Shown here one piece after another: positions 1 to 5,249 of a DNA stretch of 5,249 nucleotides; the first letter of the stretch is position 1; each line of letters opens with the position of its first letter. Where the stretch lies: assembly GCA_003241215.1 (NCBI GenBank), contig QFOL01000275.1:1-5249 (forward strand), given 5' to 3'. Origin of the DNA: Agrobacterium fabrum (GTDB lineage Bacteria > Pseudomonadota > Alphaproteobacteria > Rhizobiales > Rhizobiaceae). The translations under genes were made by a program, and so were the position numbers. A model generated the notes under the pieces. That model had not been told where the DNA came from. It saw nothing but the letters and a program-made list of their open reading frames with translations, and searched no databases.

Positions 1-1533
1 GATTTCAGCCAGCTCTTCCATCGTCCAGTCACGCACGCCGATGAAGAAGTCATCGCCGCCAATATGGCCGAGGAAGCAATCGCCGGCAAAGAAGTAACGG
101 CGCATCAGCGCCGAAAACAGGGTGATGGCGTGGTCGCCGGCGTTGAAGCCGTATTTGTCGTTGAAGGGTTTGAAATTGTCGAAGTCGCAATAGCAGAAGA
201 AACGCGTCTCGTCGCCGTCGCCGCAGCTATCGGCAATGAAGCCGCCAATCGCCCGGTTGCCGGGCAGCGCCGTCAGCGGATTCTGGTCCTGCGCCATTTT
301 CAGCTGCTTTTCATTGATGACCTTGATGAGCGAGGCGGCGGAAACAATGCCGGCATAACGCATGTTTTCGGTGAGGATGATGCAGGCGCTGCCACCCATG
401 CTGGCGAACATGTTCATCAGCTGGTCGGCATCCGCATCGAGACCGACAATCGGGGCGGGATCGACGAAATGGGAAATGGTGCGCTCGTAGATCTTGTTCT
501 TGAGCAGGTCGCGGCCGAAGGGCCGGTAGATATATTCCTTGAGATGATATTCGTTGATGACGCCGCGCGGTTCGCCATTGGCGTTGAGAACCGGGAAAAA
601 CGCCTGCTGCGGGTTTCTGCGGAACAGTTCGAAAACGCTGTCGACGCTGTCGTGCTCGAAGACGGTGGGAAGCCGCTCAATTTCGCGACGGATGAGAATT
701 TCATCCAGCGTCTGGCTGCTGCGCCGCGCCACGCCGATGCGGCTGATGTGGGGAAAGCTCTCCGGCAATTCGCTGGTGAAGACCGTGGGTCTCGCGATCA
801 GCCAGCCCTGCACCAGATCGACGCCGAATTCGCGGCAGGTCAGAAATTCCGCTTCCGTTTCGATGCCTTCCGCAATCACCCGGACGCCGAGAACATGGGC
901 GATGTTGACGATGTTGCGCACAAGGTGCTGCTTGCGGGGCAATTGGTCGACGCCGGTGATGAAATGCCGGTCGATCTTCAGGTAATCCAGCGGGAAATCG
1001 CAGAGCAGTTTCATCTCGCCATGACCGGCGCCGAAATCGTCGATGGCCAGCTTGAAACCTTCCTTGCGCATGCGGGCGATCAGCGCCGTGAATTCCGGCA
1101 CGCTGGTATTGTCGAAACGTTCGGAAAGTTCAAAGCAGATGGAGGAGGCGGGAATGCCGGCCCGCGCCAGATGGCCGACGAGCTTGTCGAGAATGGTGTC
1201 GCCATGCGGGATCAGCCGCACATCGAGATTGAGAAACAGGGTGGCGGAAGAAAAGTCGGGCAGGGTGGAAAATTTTGCCAGCGCCCGGCTCGCCAGCATC
1301 TGCTCGAAGGCCTTCAGCTCGCCATCGGCGGCGGCCTGGTCGAGAAGCGCCAGCGGGTTGGAAAAACCGAGCCGGTCATGGCCGCGCATCAGCGATTCAT
1401 AACCGAAGATCGTGCCCGTCGTCGCCTCGACAATCGGCTGGAACGCCGTCTCGAGCACCAGCTTGGCCATGGGAAACATGTGCCCGGAGGCAAAACGCCT
1501 GACGACATCGTTCTCCAGCGTGACGGCCTGCAT
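1..1533 (-). CDS. EAL-CBS-GGDEF c-di-GMP signalling protein (C-terminus cut off by window edge)
   Basis: Probable cyclic-di-GMP phosphodiesterase with regulatory CBS and GGDEF modules; 511 residues are visible and the frame is open at the left edge. The EAL domain spans about 25-255 and keeps the residues known to be needed for hydrolysis: E46 in ESL, N102, E135 in ELSE, D165-D166 in IDDFG, K186 in LKID, E222 in AEGIE and Q242 in VQG. Residues about 275-405 look like a tandem CBS pair (FFPVLNANGEPRGVI, then ACIILTENMRYAGIV). A GGDEF domain starts near 410 and has the substrate-site pattern D450, N458, D467, but its signature is GGDDF (492-496) and no RxxD inhibitory site precedes it. No membrane segment or signal peptide is visible, so it is probably cytoplasmic. 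The start is fixed by GGAG seven bases upstream and an in-frame TAG 15 bases before the ATG. Domain assignment is firm; that EAL is active and GGDEF is regulatory is inference. Confidence 0.93.
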   Translation of the reverse strand, partial: MQAVTLENDVVRRFASGHMFPMAKLVLETAFQPIVEATTGTIFGYESLMRGHDRLGFSNPLALLDQAAADGELKAFEQMLASRALAKFSTLPDFSSATLFLNLDVRLIPHGDTILDKLVGHLARAGIPASSICFELSERFDNTSVPEFTALIARMRKEGFKLAIDDFGAGHGEMKLLCDFPLDYLKIDRHFITGVDQLPRKQHLVRNIVNIAHVLGVRVIAEGIETEAEFLTCREFGVDLVQGWLIARPTVFTSELPESFPHISRIGVARRSSQTLDEILIRREIERLPTVFEHDSVDSVFELFRRNPQQAFFPVLNANGEPRGVINEYHLKEYIYRPFGRDLLKNKIYERTISHFVDPAPIVGLDADADQLMNMFASMGGSACIILTENMRYAGIVSAASLIKVINEKQLKMAQDQNPLTALPGNRAIGGFIADSCGDGDETRFFCYCDFDNFKPFNDKYGFNAGDHAITLFSALMRRYFFAGDCFLGHIGGDDFFIGVRDWTMEELAEI

Positions 1534-1635
1534 TTCTGTTCTCCGCTATTGCCGGTTCCTTTGGTGGTGCGGCGAATGAAAATGCGCCGTCAGGAACCCG
1601 TCTCTTTTACGGCGAACAATCGCAGATGACAGGTC

Positions 1636-1679
1636 AACAAAAGCTTTCACGACTGTGAAGCTTTCATGAACGTTTTGTT
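1636..1679. repeat. Direct repeat and imperfect dyad upstream of the EAL gene
   Basis: The nonamer AAGCTTTCA occurs at 1641-1649 and again at 1658-1666, 17 bases apart start to start. The pair is enclosed by the inverted heptamers AACAAAA (1636-1642) and TTTTGTT (1673-1679), and TTCAC/GTGAA (1646-1650 and 1655-1659) forms a small inner hairpin. The block lies 103-146 bases upstream of the EAL gene start. On the minus strand it is followed by TTGACC (1637-1632), a possible -35, although no good -10 lies at the usual distance. A regulator binding site is plausible but unidentified. Confidence 0.4.
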
Positions 1680-1708
1680 ACGGCCCCGGCAGTTTGCAGG
1701 GTTGTTTG

Positions 1709-1730
1709 CGCCGGGCTTTTATGCCCGGCG
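1709..1730 (-). other. Perfect hairpin overlapping the end of the parD-like gene
   Basis: CGCCGGGC (1709-1716) and GCCCGGCG (1723-1730) form an uninterrupted 8-bp GC-rich stem with a six-base loop. The stop codon of the parD-like gene (1721-1719) lies in the loop. It could end or stabilise that transcript, but neither strand has a run of T after the stem, so it is not a standard intrinsic terminator. Confidence 0.45.
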
Positions 1731-1955
1731 GATGTGCCCGGTGTGAGCGGCATAAAGTTCCGCGACGTTCATGCGTTCCCGGTCCGCTTCGACGGGGTCC
1801 GTGGACTTCGCGCCCACGCCATGTTCGGCCGAGGCCGCCCATAGTCTCAGCGCGGCCCTGACGACCTCGCTGCCGGATGCGTAAGCGCCGCAATTGACGG
1901 CCTCGCGCATTCTTGCTGCCTGCTCCGGGGAAATCGATACTGTCACCATTGGCAT
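1719..1955 (-). CDS. ParD-like ribbon-helix-helix antitoxin, no toxin partner
   Basis: Small protein of 78 residues resembling the DNA-binding part of ParD/CopG-type antitoxins. Residues 3-9 (MVTVSIS) fit the N-terminal beta strand. EQAARMREAVNCGAYASGSE (11-30) fits helix 1 and the turn with the family's G-x-Y-x-S-x-S-E-V pattern, and VVRAALRLW (31-39) fits helix 2. Such proteins dimerise, bind their own promoter and neutralise a ParE toxin through the C-terminal tail. Here the tail (about 42-78) does not recall a usual ParD tail. ParE is normally encoded directly after parD, but only 185 non-coding bases separate this gene from the EAL gene, and nothing of ParE size is there. The start is the ATG behind GGGAG; an upstream in-frame ATG would add 19 residues that do not fit the fold. 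It may be a solitary antitoxin, a relic, or a DNA-binding regulator with another role. Confidence 0.75.
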   Translation of the reverse strand: MPMVTVSISPEQAARMREAVNCGAYASGSEVVRAALRLWAASAEHGVGAKSTDPVEADRERMNVAELYAAHTGHIRRA

Positions 1956-1962
1956 GATATCA

Positions 1963-1967
1963 CTCCC
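1963..1967 (-). promoter_or_regulatory. Ribosome binding site deciding the parD-like start
   Basis: GGGAG on the minus strand, seven bases before the ATG at 1955. It supports this start over the in-frame ATG at 2012, which would add 19 residues ahead of the ribbon-helix-helix strand. Confidence 0.7.
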
Positions 1968-2023
1968 TTCTTTCCATGGCCGCCACGCGAACCCGATAAA
2001 TGCCCGTTTCACGGACGGGGCGG

Positions 2024-2045
2024 GGGCGGTCTTTTATGGGCGGTC
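2024..2045. repeat. Short direct repeat upstream of the parD-like gene
   Basis: GGGCGGTC occurs at 2024-2031 and 2038-2045, each followed by a T-rich run, with a 14-base period. It lies 69-90 bases upstream of the parD-like start. Ribbon-helix-helix proteins often bind short repeated half-sites in their own promoter, so this could be an autoregulatory site, but that is speculation. Confidence 0.3.
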
Positions 2046-2208
2046 GTTTTTAAGAGCTTTCGTCTGGACGCCGCATCCAGCGAAATTGGTATCATTCCCT
2101 ATCTTACCACGAAACGCGCTCCATACCCAATTTGCAGTATATTGGGGTTTAGTTTTTCCCCGATAGCTGCGAGGCCGATATGGGCGATATGCGCACCGCC
2201 CACGCGTT

Positions 2209-2757
2209 TCATGAGCGCATGGCCAGGGCCAGCGTAACCGTTGCAAAACCCTGCATGATGAGATCTATCGCCAGAAACAGGCCAAGTACCCACAGGCTGT
2301 TCACCGGCCAGCCGGCGGCGATCACCAGACCCGCCAGCGCCGTCACCGCGCCTGCCGCAGCGACCCAGCCCCAGCCCGTCGCCGGTCTCAGTCGGAAGCC
2401 GACGACGAGGCGGAAAATGCCGGCGACAATGAGCGAAATAGCCATCAGCAAGGTCAGCACGGCCGCCGTCAGATCGGGGTTCTGGAAAGCGATGACGCCG
2501 GCAATGGCGTAAAGCAGGCCGCTCAGCGTCCAGAACAGCACGCTTTCCCACCCCTTCACCTGAAAGGCATGAAAAAGCTGCAGCACGCCGCCCATCAGCA
2601 TCATGACCCCGACATAAAAGACGGAGGCGACGGTGGCGACCAGAAGATTGCCGAGCGCGATGATGCCGAAGGCCAAGAGAATGAGGCCAAGGGCCAGCAG
2701 CCAGCCCCACTTTGCTTTCAGCGGTGAAAATCCAGATGCATTGAGACTCTGCGTCAT
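2209..2757 (-). CDS. hdeD: HdeD/DUF308 family membrane protein
   Basis: Integral inner-membrane protein of 182 residues, close to the family's usual 180-190. Six hydrophobic segments are visible at about 17-37, 41-63, 74-91, 97-119, 130-149 and 152-178, with short polar loops such as FRLRPATGWG (121-130). The small-residue-rich helices arranged as three helical pairs are characteristic of HdeD, named for the E. coli protein that helps acid resistance at high cell density. The molecular function of the family is unknown. The start is the ATG preceded by GGGAGA at a seven-base gap; a longer open frame runs upstream but its extra residues do not resemble the family and cross the control region. 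It is transcribed away from betI, and an FNR/FixK-type box sits at the activating distance upstream, so expression under low oxygen is likely. No periplasmic HdeA/B partner is present. The symbol is by family similarity only. Confidence 0.85.
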   Translation of the reverse strand: MTQSLNASGFSPLKAKWGWLLALGLILLAFGIIALGNLLVATVASVFYVGVMMLMGGVLQLFHAFQVKGWESVLFWTLSGLLYAIAGVIAFQNPDLTAAVLTLLMAISLIVAGIFRLVVGFRLRPATGWGWVAAAGAVTALAGLVIAAGWPVNSLWVLGLFLAIDLIMQGFATVTLALAMRS

Positions 2758-2802
2758 GTCGCTGTCTCCCTGAATGGTCGGGGGTAAAGCTATCACGATT
2801 GC

Positions 2803-2844
2803 ACCGTAGCGCAATGCGCCTGTCGAAGATTTGATCCAGATCAT
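2803..2844 (-). promoter_or_regulatory. FNR/FixK-type anaerobox and -10 of the hdeD promoter
   Basis: TTGATCCAGATCAT (2831-2844) matches the FNR/FixK/FnrN consensus TTGAT-N4-ATCAA at 9 of 10 defined positions. Reading towards hdeD, TACGGT (2808-2803) fits the -10 pattern TAnnnT. A start site six to seven bases further on, near 2796, puts the box centre (2837.5) at about -41.5, the standard class II activating position for this regulator family. Predicted leader is about 40 bases. The spacing agreement makes a chance match less likely; the start site itself is inferred. Confidence 0.65.
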
Positions 2845-2926
2845 CAGTCTGAACAGGGGAAAACCGCTTCTGCCTTCCCCCTGCCGCGTCGACGCCAATT
2901 CGCGACATGAAATGGCGCGTTTTTTA

Positions 2927-2955
2927 TTGATTGATTGATCAATCAAGAATATTTT
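2927..2955 (+). promoter_or_regulatory. Predicted betI-betB promoter
   Basis: TTGATT (2927-2932) as -35 and TATTTT (2950-2955) as -10 are 17 bases apart, each matching four of six consensus bases. Transcription would begin near 2962, giving a short leader before the ribosome binding site at 2966. The spacer contains the 16-bp palindrome described separately, the expected layout for repression by blocking RNA polymerase. Confidence 0.5.
2931..2946. promoter_or_regulatory. Probable BetI operator (perfect 16-bp palindrome)
   Basis: TTGATTGATCAATCAA is a perfect inverted repeat with half-site TTGATTGA, 31 bases before betI. From memory, known BetI sites are built on similar TTGATTG/CAATCAA halves. 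Its position between the predicted -35 and -10 suits autorepression relieved by choline. The left half is extended by one more TTGA (2927-2930), giving three TTGA followed by two TCAA. Confidence 0.75.
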
Positions 2956-2965
2956 GCCCGCCATC

Positions 2966-2972
2966 AAGGAGG
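2966..2972 (+). promoter_or_regulatory. Strong ribosome binding site of betI
   Basis: AAGGAGG, five bases before the ATG at 2978. It selects the start beginning MPKIGMEP, the N-terminus seen in other BetI proteins, rather than an in-frame ATG at 2954 that would lie upstream of this site. Confidence 0.85.
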
Positions 2973-2977
2973 CCATT

Positions 2978-3598
2978 ATGCCCAAGATCGGAATGGAGCC
3001 TTTGCGCCGCAAGGCGCTGGTGGATGCGGCGCTTCGCACCATAGGCCACCATGGTTCGCTGAATGTGACAATGTCTGATATCGCCCGGGAAGCGGGCGTG
3101 TCGGCGGCGCTTGCGCATCATTATTTCGGCAGCAAGCAGCAGCTTCTGCTGGAAACCATTCGCAGCCTGCTGCGTGACCTGCGGCGCGATGCGGTAGCGG
3201 CCTTGACCCGCGCTTCCGGTCCGCGTGAAAGGCTGAGCGCCATCGTACATGTCTCCTTCCAGAGCGACCAGTTCACGCCCGAAACCGTGGCGGCATGGCT
3301 TGCCTTTTATGTCGAGGCGCAGCGCTCGGAAGAGACCCGCCGCCTGCTGGTGCTTTATTCCCGCCGCCTCAGGTCCAATCTCATGGCGAGCCTCAACCGG
3401 CTCTGCCCGCCGGACGATGCCGCGCGCATCGCGGAAGGGGCGGCGGCCCTGATCGACGGGCTTTATATCAGGCACAGCCTGCGCTCGGCGCCGCTCGGTC
3501 TCGCCTCCGCGCCGGCGCTTGTCGAGGATTATTTCGACATGCAGCTCAAATCTTTTCCCGATGGACAGCGCCAAAAGCCGTCCATCCGCGTTCTTTAA
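2978..3598 (+). CDS. betI: BetI, TetR-family repressor of glycine betaine synthesis
   Basis: Transcriptional repressor of 206 residues that, in this family, shuts down choline-to-betaine genes until choline is present. The N-terminal TetR helix-turn-helix is at about 30-53: TMSDIAREAGVS, then AALAHHYFGSKQQLL, with the HYFGSK recognition region typical of BetI. The opening MPKIGMEPLRRKALVDAAL is also characteristic. Residues about 80-195 are the helical ligand-binding and dimerisation domain, including WLAFYVEAQ (107-115) and LIDGLY (158-163). The C-terminal extension past 192 is polar and slightly longer than in shorter BetI proteins. The gene is preceded by a palindrome that fits its operator and followed 12 bases later by betB. 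Its stop codon overlaps the betB ribosome binding site, so the two are almost surely one transcript. Confidence 0.96.
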   Translation: MPKIGMEPLRRKALVDAALRTIGHHGSLNVTMSDIAREAGVSAALAHHYFGSKQQLLLETIRSLLRDLRRDAVAALTRASGPRERLSAIVHVSFQSDQFTPETVAAWLAFYVEAQRSEETRRLLVLYSRRLRSNLMASLNRLCPPDDAARIAEGAAALIDGLYIRHSLRSAPLGLASAPALVEDYFDMQLKSFPDGQRQKPSIRVL

Positions 3599-3610
3599 GG
3601 AGACTTCGAC

Positions 3611-5083
3611 ATGACCACGCTCAAGGCGCAGCCGAAAGCCTCGCATTTCATCGACGGGGTGTATGTCGAAGACACGGCCGGCACGCCGTTCGAGAGCATC
3701 TTCCCGGCCACCGGCGAGGTGATCGCGCGGCTGCATGCGGCAACGCCTGCCATCGTCGAGCGCGCCATCGCCGCGGCCAAGCGTGCGCAGAAGGAATGGG
3801 CGGCGATGAGCCCGATGGCCCGCGGCCGCATCCTCAAACGTGCCGCCGATATCATGCGCGAGCGCAACGATGCGCTGTCCACGCTGGAGACGCTGGATAC
3901 CGGCAAGCCCATTCAGGAAACCATCGTCGCCGACCCGACCTCCGGCGCGGATGCCTTCGAGTTTTTCGGCGGCATCGCTCCTGCCGCGCTGAACGGCGAT
4001 TACATTCCGCTCGGCGGCGATTTCGCCTATACCAAGCGCGTGCCGCTCGGCGTCTGCGTCGGCATCGGCGCTTGGAACTATCCGCAGCAGATCGCCTGCT
4101 GGAAGGCCGCCCCGGCACTCGTCGCCGGCAACGCCATGGTCTTCAAGCCTTCGGAAAACACCCCGCTCGGCGCCTTGAAGATCGCCGAAATCCTCATCGA
4201 AGCCGGTCTGCCAAAGGGCCTGTTCAACGTCATTCAGGGCGATCGCGATACCGGGCCGCTGCTGGTCAATCACCCCGATGTGGCGAAGGTCTCGCTTACC
4301 GGCTCGGTGCCGACCGGCCGCAAGGTGGCCGCCGCCGCTGCCGGGCATCTGAAGCATGTGACGATGGAACTTGGCGGCAAATCGCCGCTGATCGTCTTCG
4401 ATGACGCCGATATCGAAAGCGCCGTCGGTGGGGCCATGCTCGGCAATTTCTATTCCTCCGGCCAGGTCTGCTCCAACGGCACCCGCGTCTTCGTGCAGAA
4501 AAAGGCGAAGCAGCGTTTCCTCGACAATCTGAAGCGCCGCACCGAGGCGATGATCCTCGGCGATCCGCTCGACTACGCCACCCATCTCGGCCCGCTGGTC
4601 TCCAAGGCCCAGCAGGAGAAGGTTCTCGCCTATATCGAAAAGGGCAAGGCCGAGGGCGCGACGCTCATCACCGGCGGCGGCATTCCGAACAATGTCTCGG
4701 GCGAGGGCGCCTATGTGCAGCCGACCGTCTTCGCCGATGTGACCGACGACATGACCATCGCCCGCGAGGAAATCTTCGGCCCGGTCATGTGCGTGCTGGA
4801 TTTCGACGATGAGGACGAGGTTCTTACCCGCGCGAACGCCACCGAATTCGGGCTGGCCGGCGGCGTCTTCACCGCCGATCTCGCCCGCGCCCATCGCGTG
4901 GTCGACCGGCTGGAGGCGGGCACGCTGTGGATCAATACCTATAATCTCTGCCCGGTCGAAATCCCCTTCGGCGGCTCGAAACAATCCGGCTTCGGGCGGG
5001 AGAATTCGGCGGCGGCGCTGGAGCATTATAGCGAGCTGAAGACGGTTTATGTGAGCACGGGGAAGGTGGACGCGCCTTATTGA
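3611..5083 (+). CDS. betB: Betaine aldehyde dehydrogenase BetB
   Basis: NAD(P)+-dependent cytoplasmic enzyme of 490 residues, the normal BetB length. It oxidises betaine aldehyde to glycine betaine, the second step from choline to this osmoprotectant. It is a complete aldehyde dehydrogenase. The cofactor and oxyanion segment is GAWNYP with N156; VFKPSE with K179 and E182 and LTGS (229-232) line the nucleotide site. The general base is E253 in TMELGGKSP, and the nucleophile is C287 in [14 protein letters not shown]387 in REEIFGP and the C-terminal [14 protein letters not shown] (452-465) are also conserved. C287 within QVCSNGTRV is characteristic of betaine aldehyde dehydrogenases rather than general aldehyde dehydrogenases. 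The ribosome binding site AAGGAG (3597-3602) begins within the betI stop codon, eight bases before the ATG. BetI probably controls it through the upstream promoter. In many relatives betA follows; here a palindromic repeat comes first. Confidence 0.97.
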   Translation: MTTLKAQPKASHFIDGVYVEDTAGTPFESIFPATGEVIARLHAATPAIVERAIAAAKRAQKEWAAMSPMARGRILKRAADIMRERNDALSTLETLDTGKPIQETIVADPTSGADAFEFFGGIAPAALNGDYIPLGGDFAYTKRVPLGVCVGIGAWNYPQQIACWKAAPALVAGNAMVFKPSENTPLGALKIAEILIEAGLPKGLFNVIQGDRDTGPLLVNHPDVAKVSLTGSVPTGRKVAAAAAGHLKHVTMELGGKSPLIVFDDADIESAVGGAMLGNFYSSGQVCSNGTRVFVQKKAKQRFLDNLKRRTEAMILGDPLDYATHLGPLVSKAQQEKVLAYIEKGKAEGATLITGGGIPNNVSGEGAYVQPTVFADVTDDMTIAREEIFGPVMCVLDFDDEDEVLTRANATEFGLAGGVFTADLARAHRVVDRLEAGTLWINTYNLCPVEIPFGGSKQSGFGRENSAAALEHYSELKTVYVSTGKVDAPY

Positions 5084-5111
5084 CGGTCGGTGCGTGGGGC
5101 TCACCCCCCTC

Positions 5112-5249
5112 TGCCCTGCCGGGCATCTCCCCCTCAAGGGGGGAGATCGATATGCGGCGAGGTCGCGCCCATCTCAACGTTTGCGAATGAAGCGGTGGTA
5201 GCGCCGCTTACCGATCTCCCCCCTTGTGGGGGAGATGCCCGGCAGGGCA
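5112..5249. repeat. Long inverted intergenic repeat, rhizobial palindromic element (RIME-like), reaching window edge
   Basis: Two 40-base arms, 5112-5151 and 5210-5249, are inverted copies matching at 38 of 40 positions, separated by 58 bases. Each arm carries two nested hairpins: TGCCC/GGGCA (5112-5125 and 5236-5249) and a 9-bp stem ATCTCCCCC/GGGGGAGAT (5125-5147 and 5214-5236). The 58-base core has a smaller inverted repeat AGCGG/CCGCT (5191-5195, 5204-5208). The element has no gene. The general form fits the small palindromic elements known as RIME in Rhizobiaceae, but membership in a named family is from memory. It starts about 29 bases after betB and its outer edge probably lies beyond the window. 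It may terminate or stabilise the betB transcript, though no T run follows the stems. Confidence 0.85.

Larger units (their letters stand above)
1956..2208. other. Intergenic region between the parD-like gene and hdeD
   Basis: No believable gene is visible on either strand in these 253 bases. The region holds the parD-like ribosome binding site and two copies of GGGCGGTC. It also holds an inverted repeat CCCGT/ACGGG (2003-2007, 2015-2019) and an inverted repeat CCCAAT/ATTGGG (2126-2131, 2141-2146) with a T-rich stretch after it on the plus strand. The part from about 2040 to 2160 is visibly more AT-rich than the flanking genes. No convincing terminator for hdeD and no clear promoter for the parD-like gene were found. 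Confidence 0.6.

Noticed and set aside
64..1629. 521-residue open frame on the plus strand
   Set aside because: It lies opposite the EAL-CBS-GGDEF gene, whose catalytic motifs can be read residue by residue on the minus strand. The plus-strand product resembles no family and is a codon-bias shadow.
1678..1893. 71-residue minus-strand frame overlapping the parD-like gene, considered as a possible ParE remnant
   Set aside because: It is arginine-rich with no ParE-like pattern, and it overlaps the antitoxin in another frame rather than following it.
2126..2160. Inverted repeat CCCAAT/ATTGGG followed by a T-rich run, as an intrinsic terminator
   Set aside because: The T run is on the plus strand, where no gene ends nearby. 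In the hdeD direction there is no T run after the weak stem.
3295..4404. 369-residue open frame on the plus strand spanning the betI-betB junction
   Set aside because: It is out of frame with both genes, extremely arginine- and alanine-rich, and has no ribosome binding site or domain.
2939..5137. 732-residue open frame on the minus strand opposite betI and betB
   Set aside because: It is the antisense mirror of two clearly real genes in GC-rich DNA, where stop codons are rare in this phase. It has low-complexity, charged composition, no recognisable domain, and runs through the BetI and BetB coding regions.
5125..5147. Hairpin after betB as a classical rho-independent terminator
   Set aside because: The stem is strong, but no T run follows, and the same hairpin recurs as part of the larger inverted repeat, so it is better explained as an arm of that element.

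Overview
The window looks like chromosomal DNA from an alphaproteobacterium of the Rhizobiaceae (Agrobacterium/Rhizobium type). The reasons are the GC-rich codon use, a betI-betB pair typical of rhizobia, an FNR/FixK-type anaerobox, and a palindromic intergenic repeat of the kind scattered through rhizobial genomes. The genus is an inference; no database search was possible.

Layout, left to right. (1) Positions 1-1533, minus strand: a c-di-GMP signalling protein with an N-terminal EAL phosphodiesterase domain, a CBS-like pair and a divergent GGDEF domain (GGDDF). Its C-terminus lies beyond the left edge. (2) Positions 1534-1718: its upstream region, with a repeated AAGCTTTCA element inside an imperfect dyad. 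(3) Positions 1719-1955, minus strand: a small ParD-like ribbon-helix-helix antitoxin with no ParE toxin beside it. (4) Positions 1956-2208: non-coding, with short repeats only. (5) Positions 2209-2757, minus strand: a six-helix HdeD/DUF308 membrane protein. (6) Positions 2758-2977: a divergent control region. One side has an FNR/FixK box placed as in a class II promoter reading into hdeD. The other side has a perfect 16-bp palindrome, the likely BetI operator, inside a promoter reading into betI. (7) Positions 2978-3598 and 3611-5083, plus strand: betI (TetR-family choline-responsive repressor) and betB (betaine aldehyde dehydrogenase), 12 bases apart. (8) Positions 5084-5249: non-coding, mostly a long inverted repeat with two 40-base arms (38/40 identical) that reaches the right edge.

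How the genes work together. betI and betB form an autoregulated osmoprotectant/choline catabolism unit: BetI represses its own promoter and BetB oxidises betaine aldehyde to glycine betaine. betA, the choline dehydrogenase expected next in such operons, is not inside the window. betC, which sits between betI and betB in Sinorhizobium meliloti, is absent here. hdeD is transcribed away from betI and appears to be under oxygen control rather than BetI control. The EAL protein and the orphan antitoxin are separate units on the minus strand. No tRNA, rRNA, CRISPR array, transposase or novel multi-gene system was seen.
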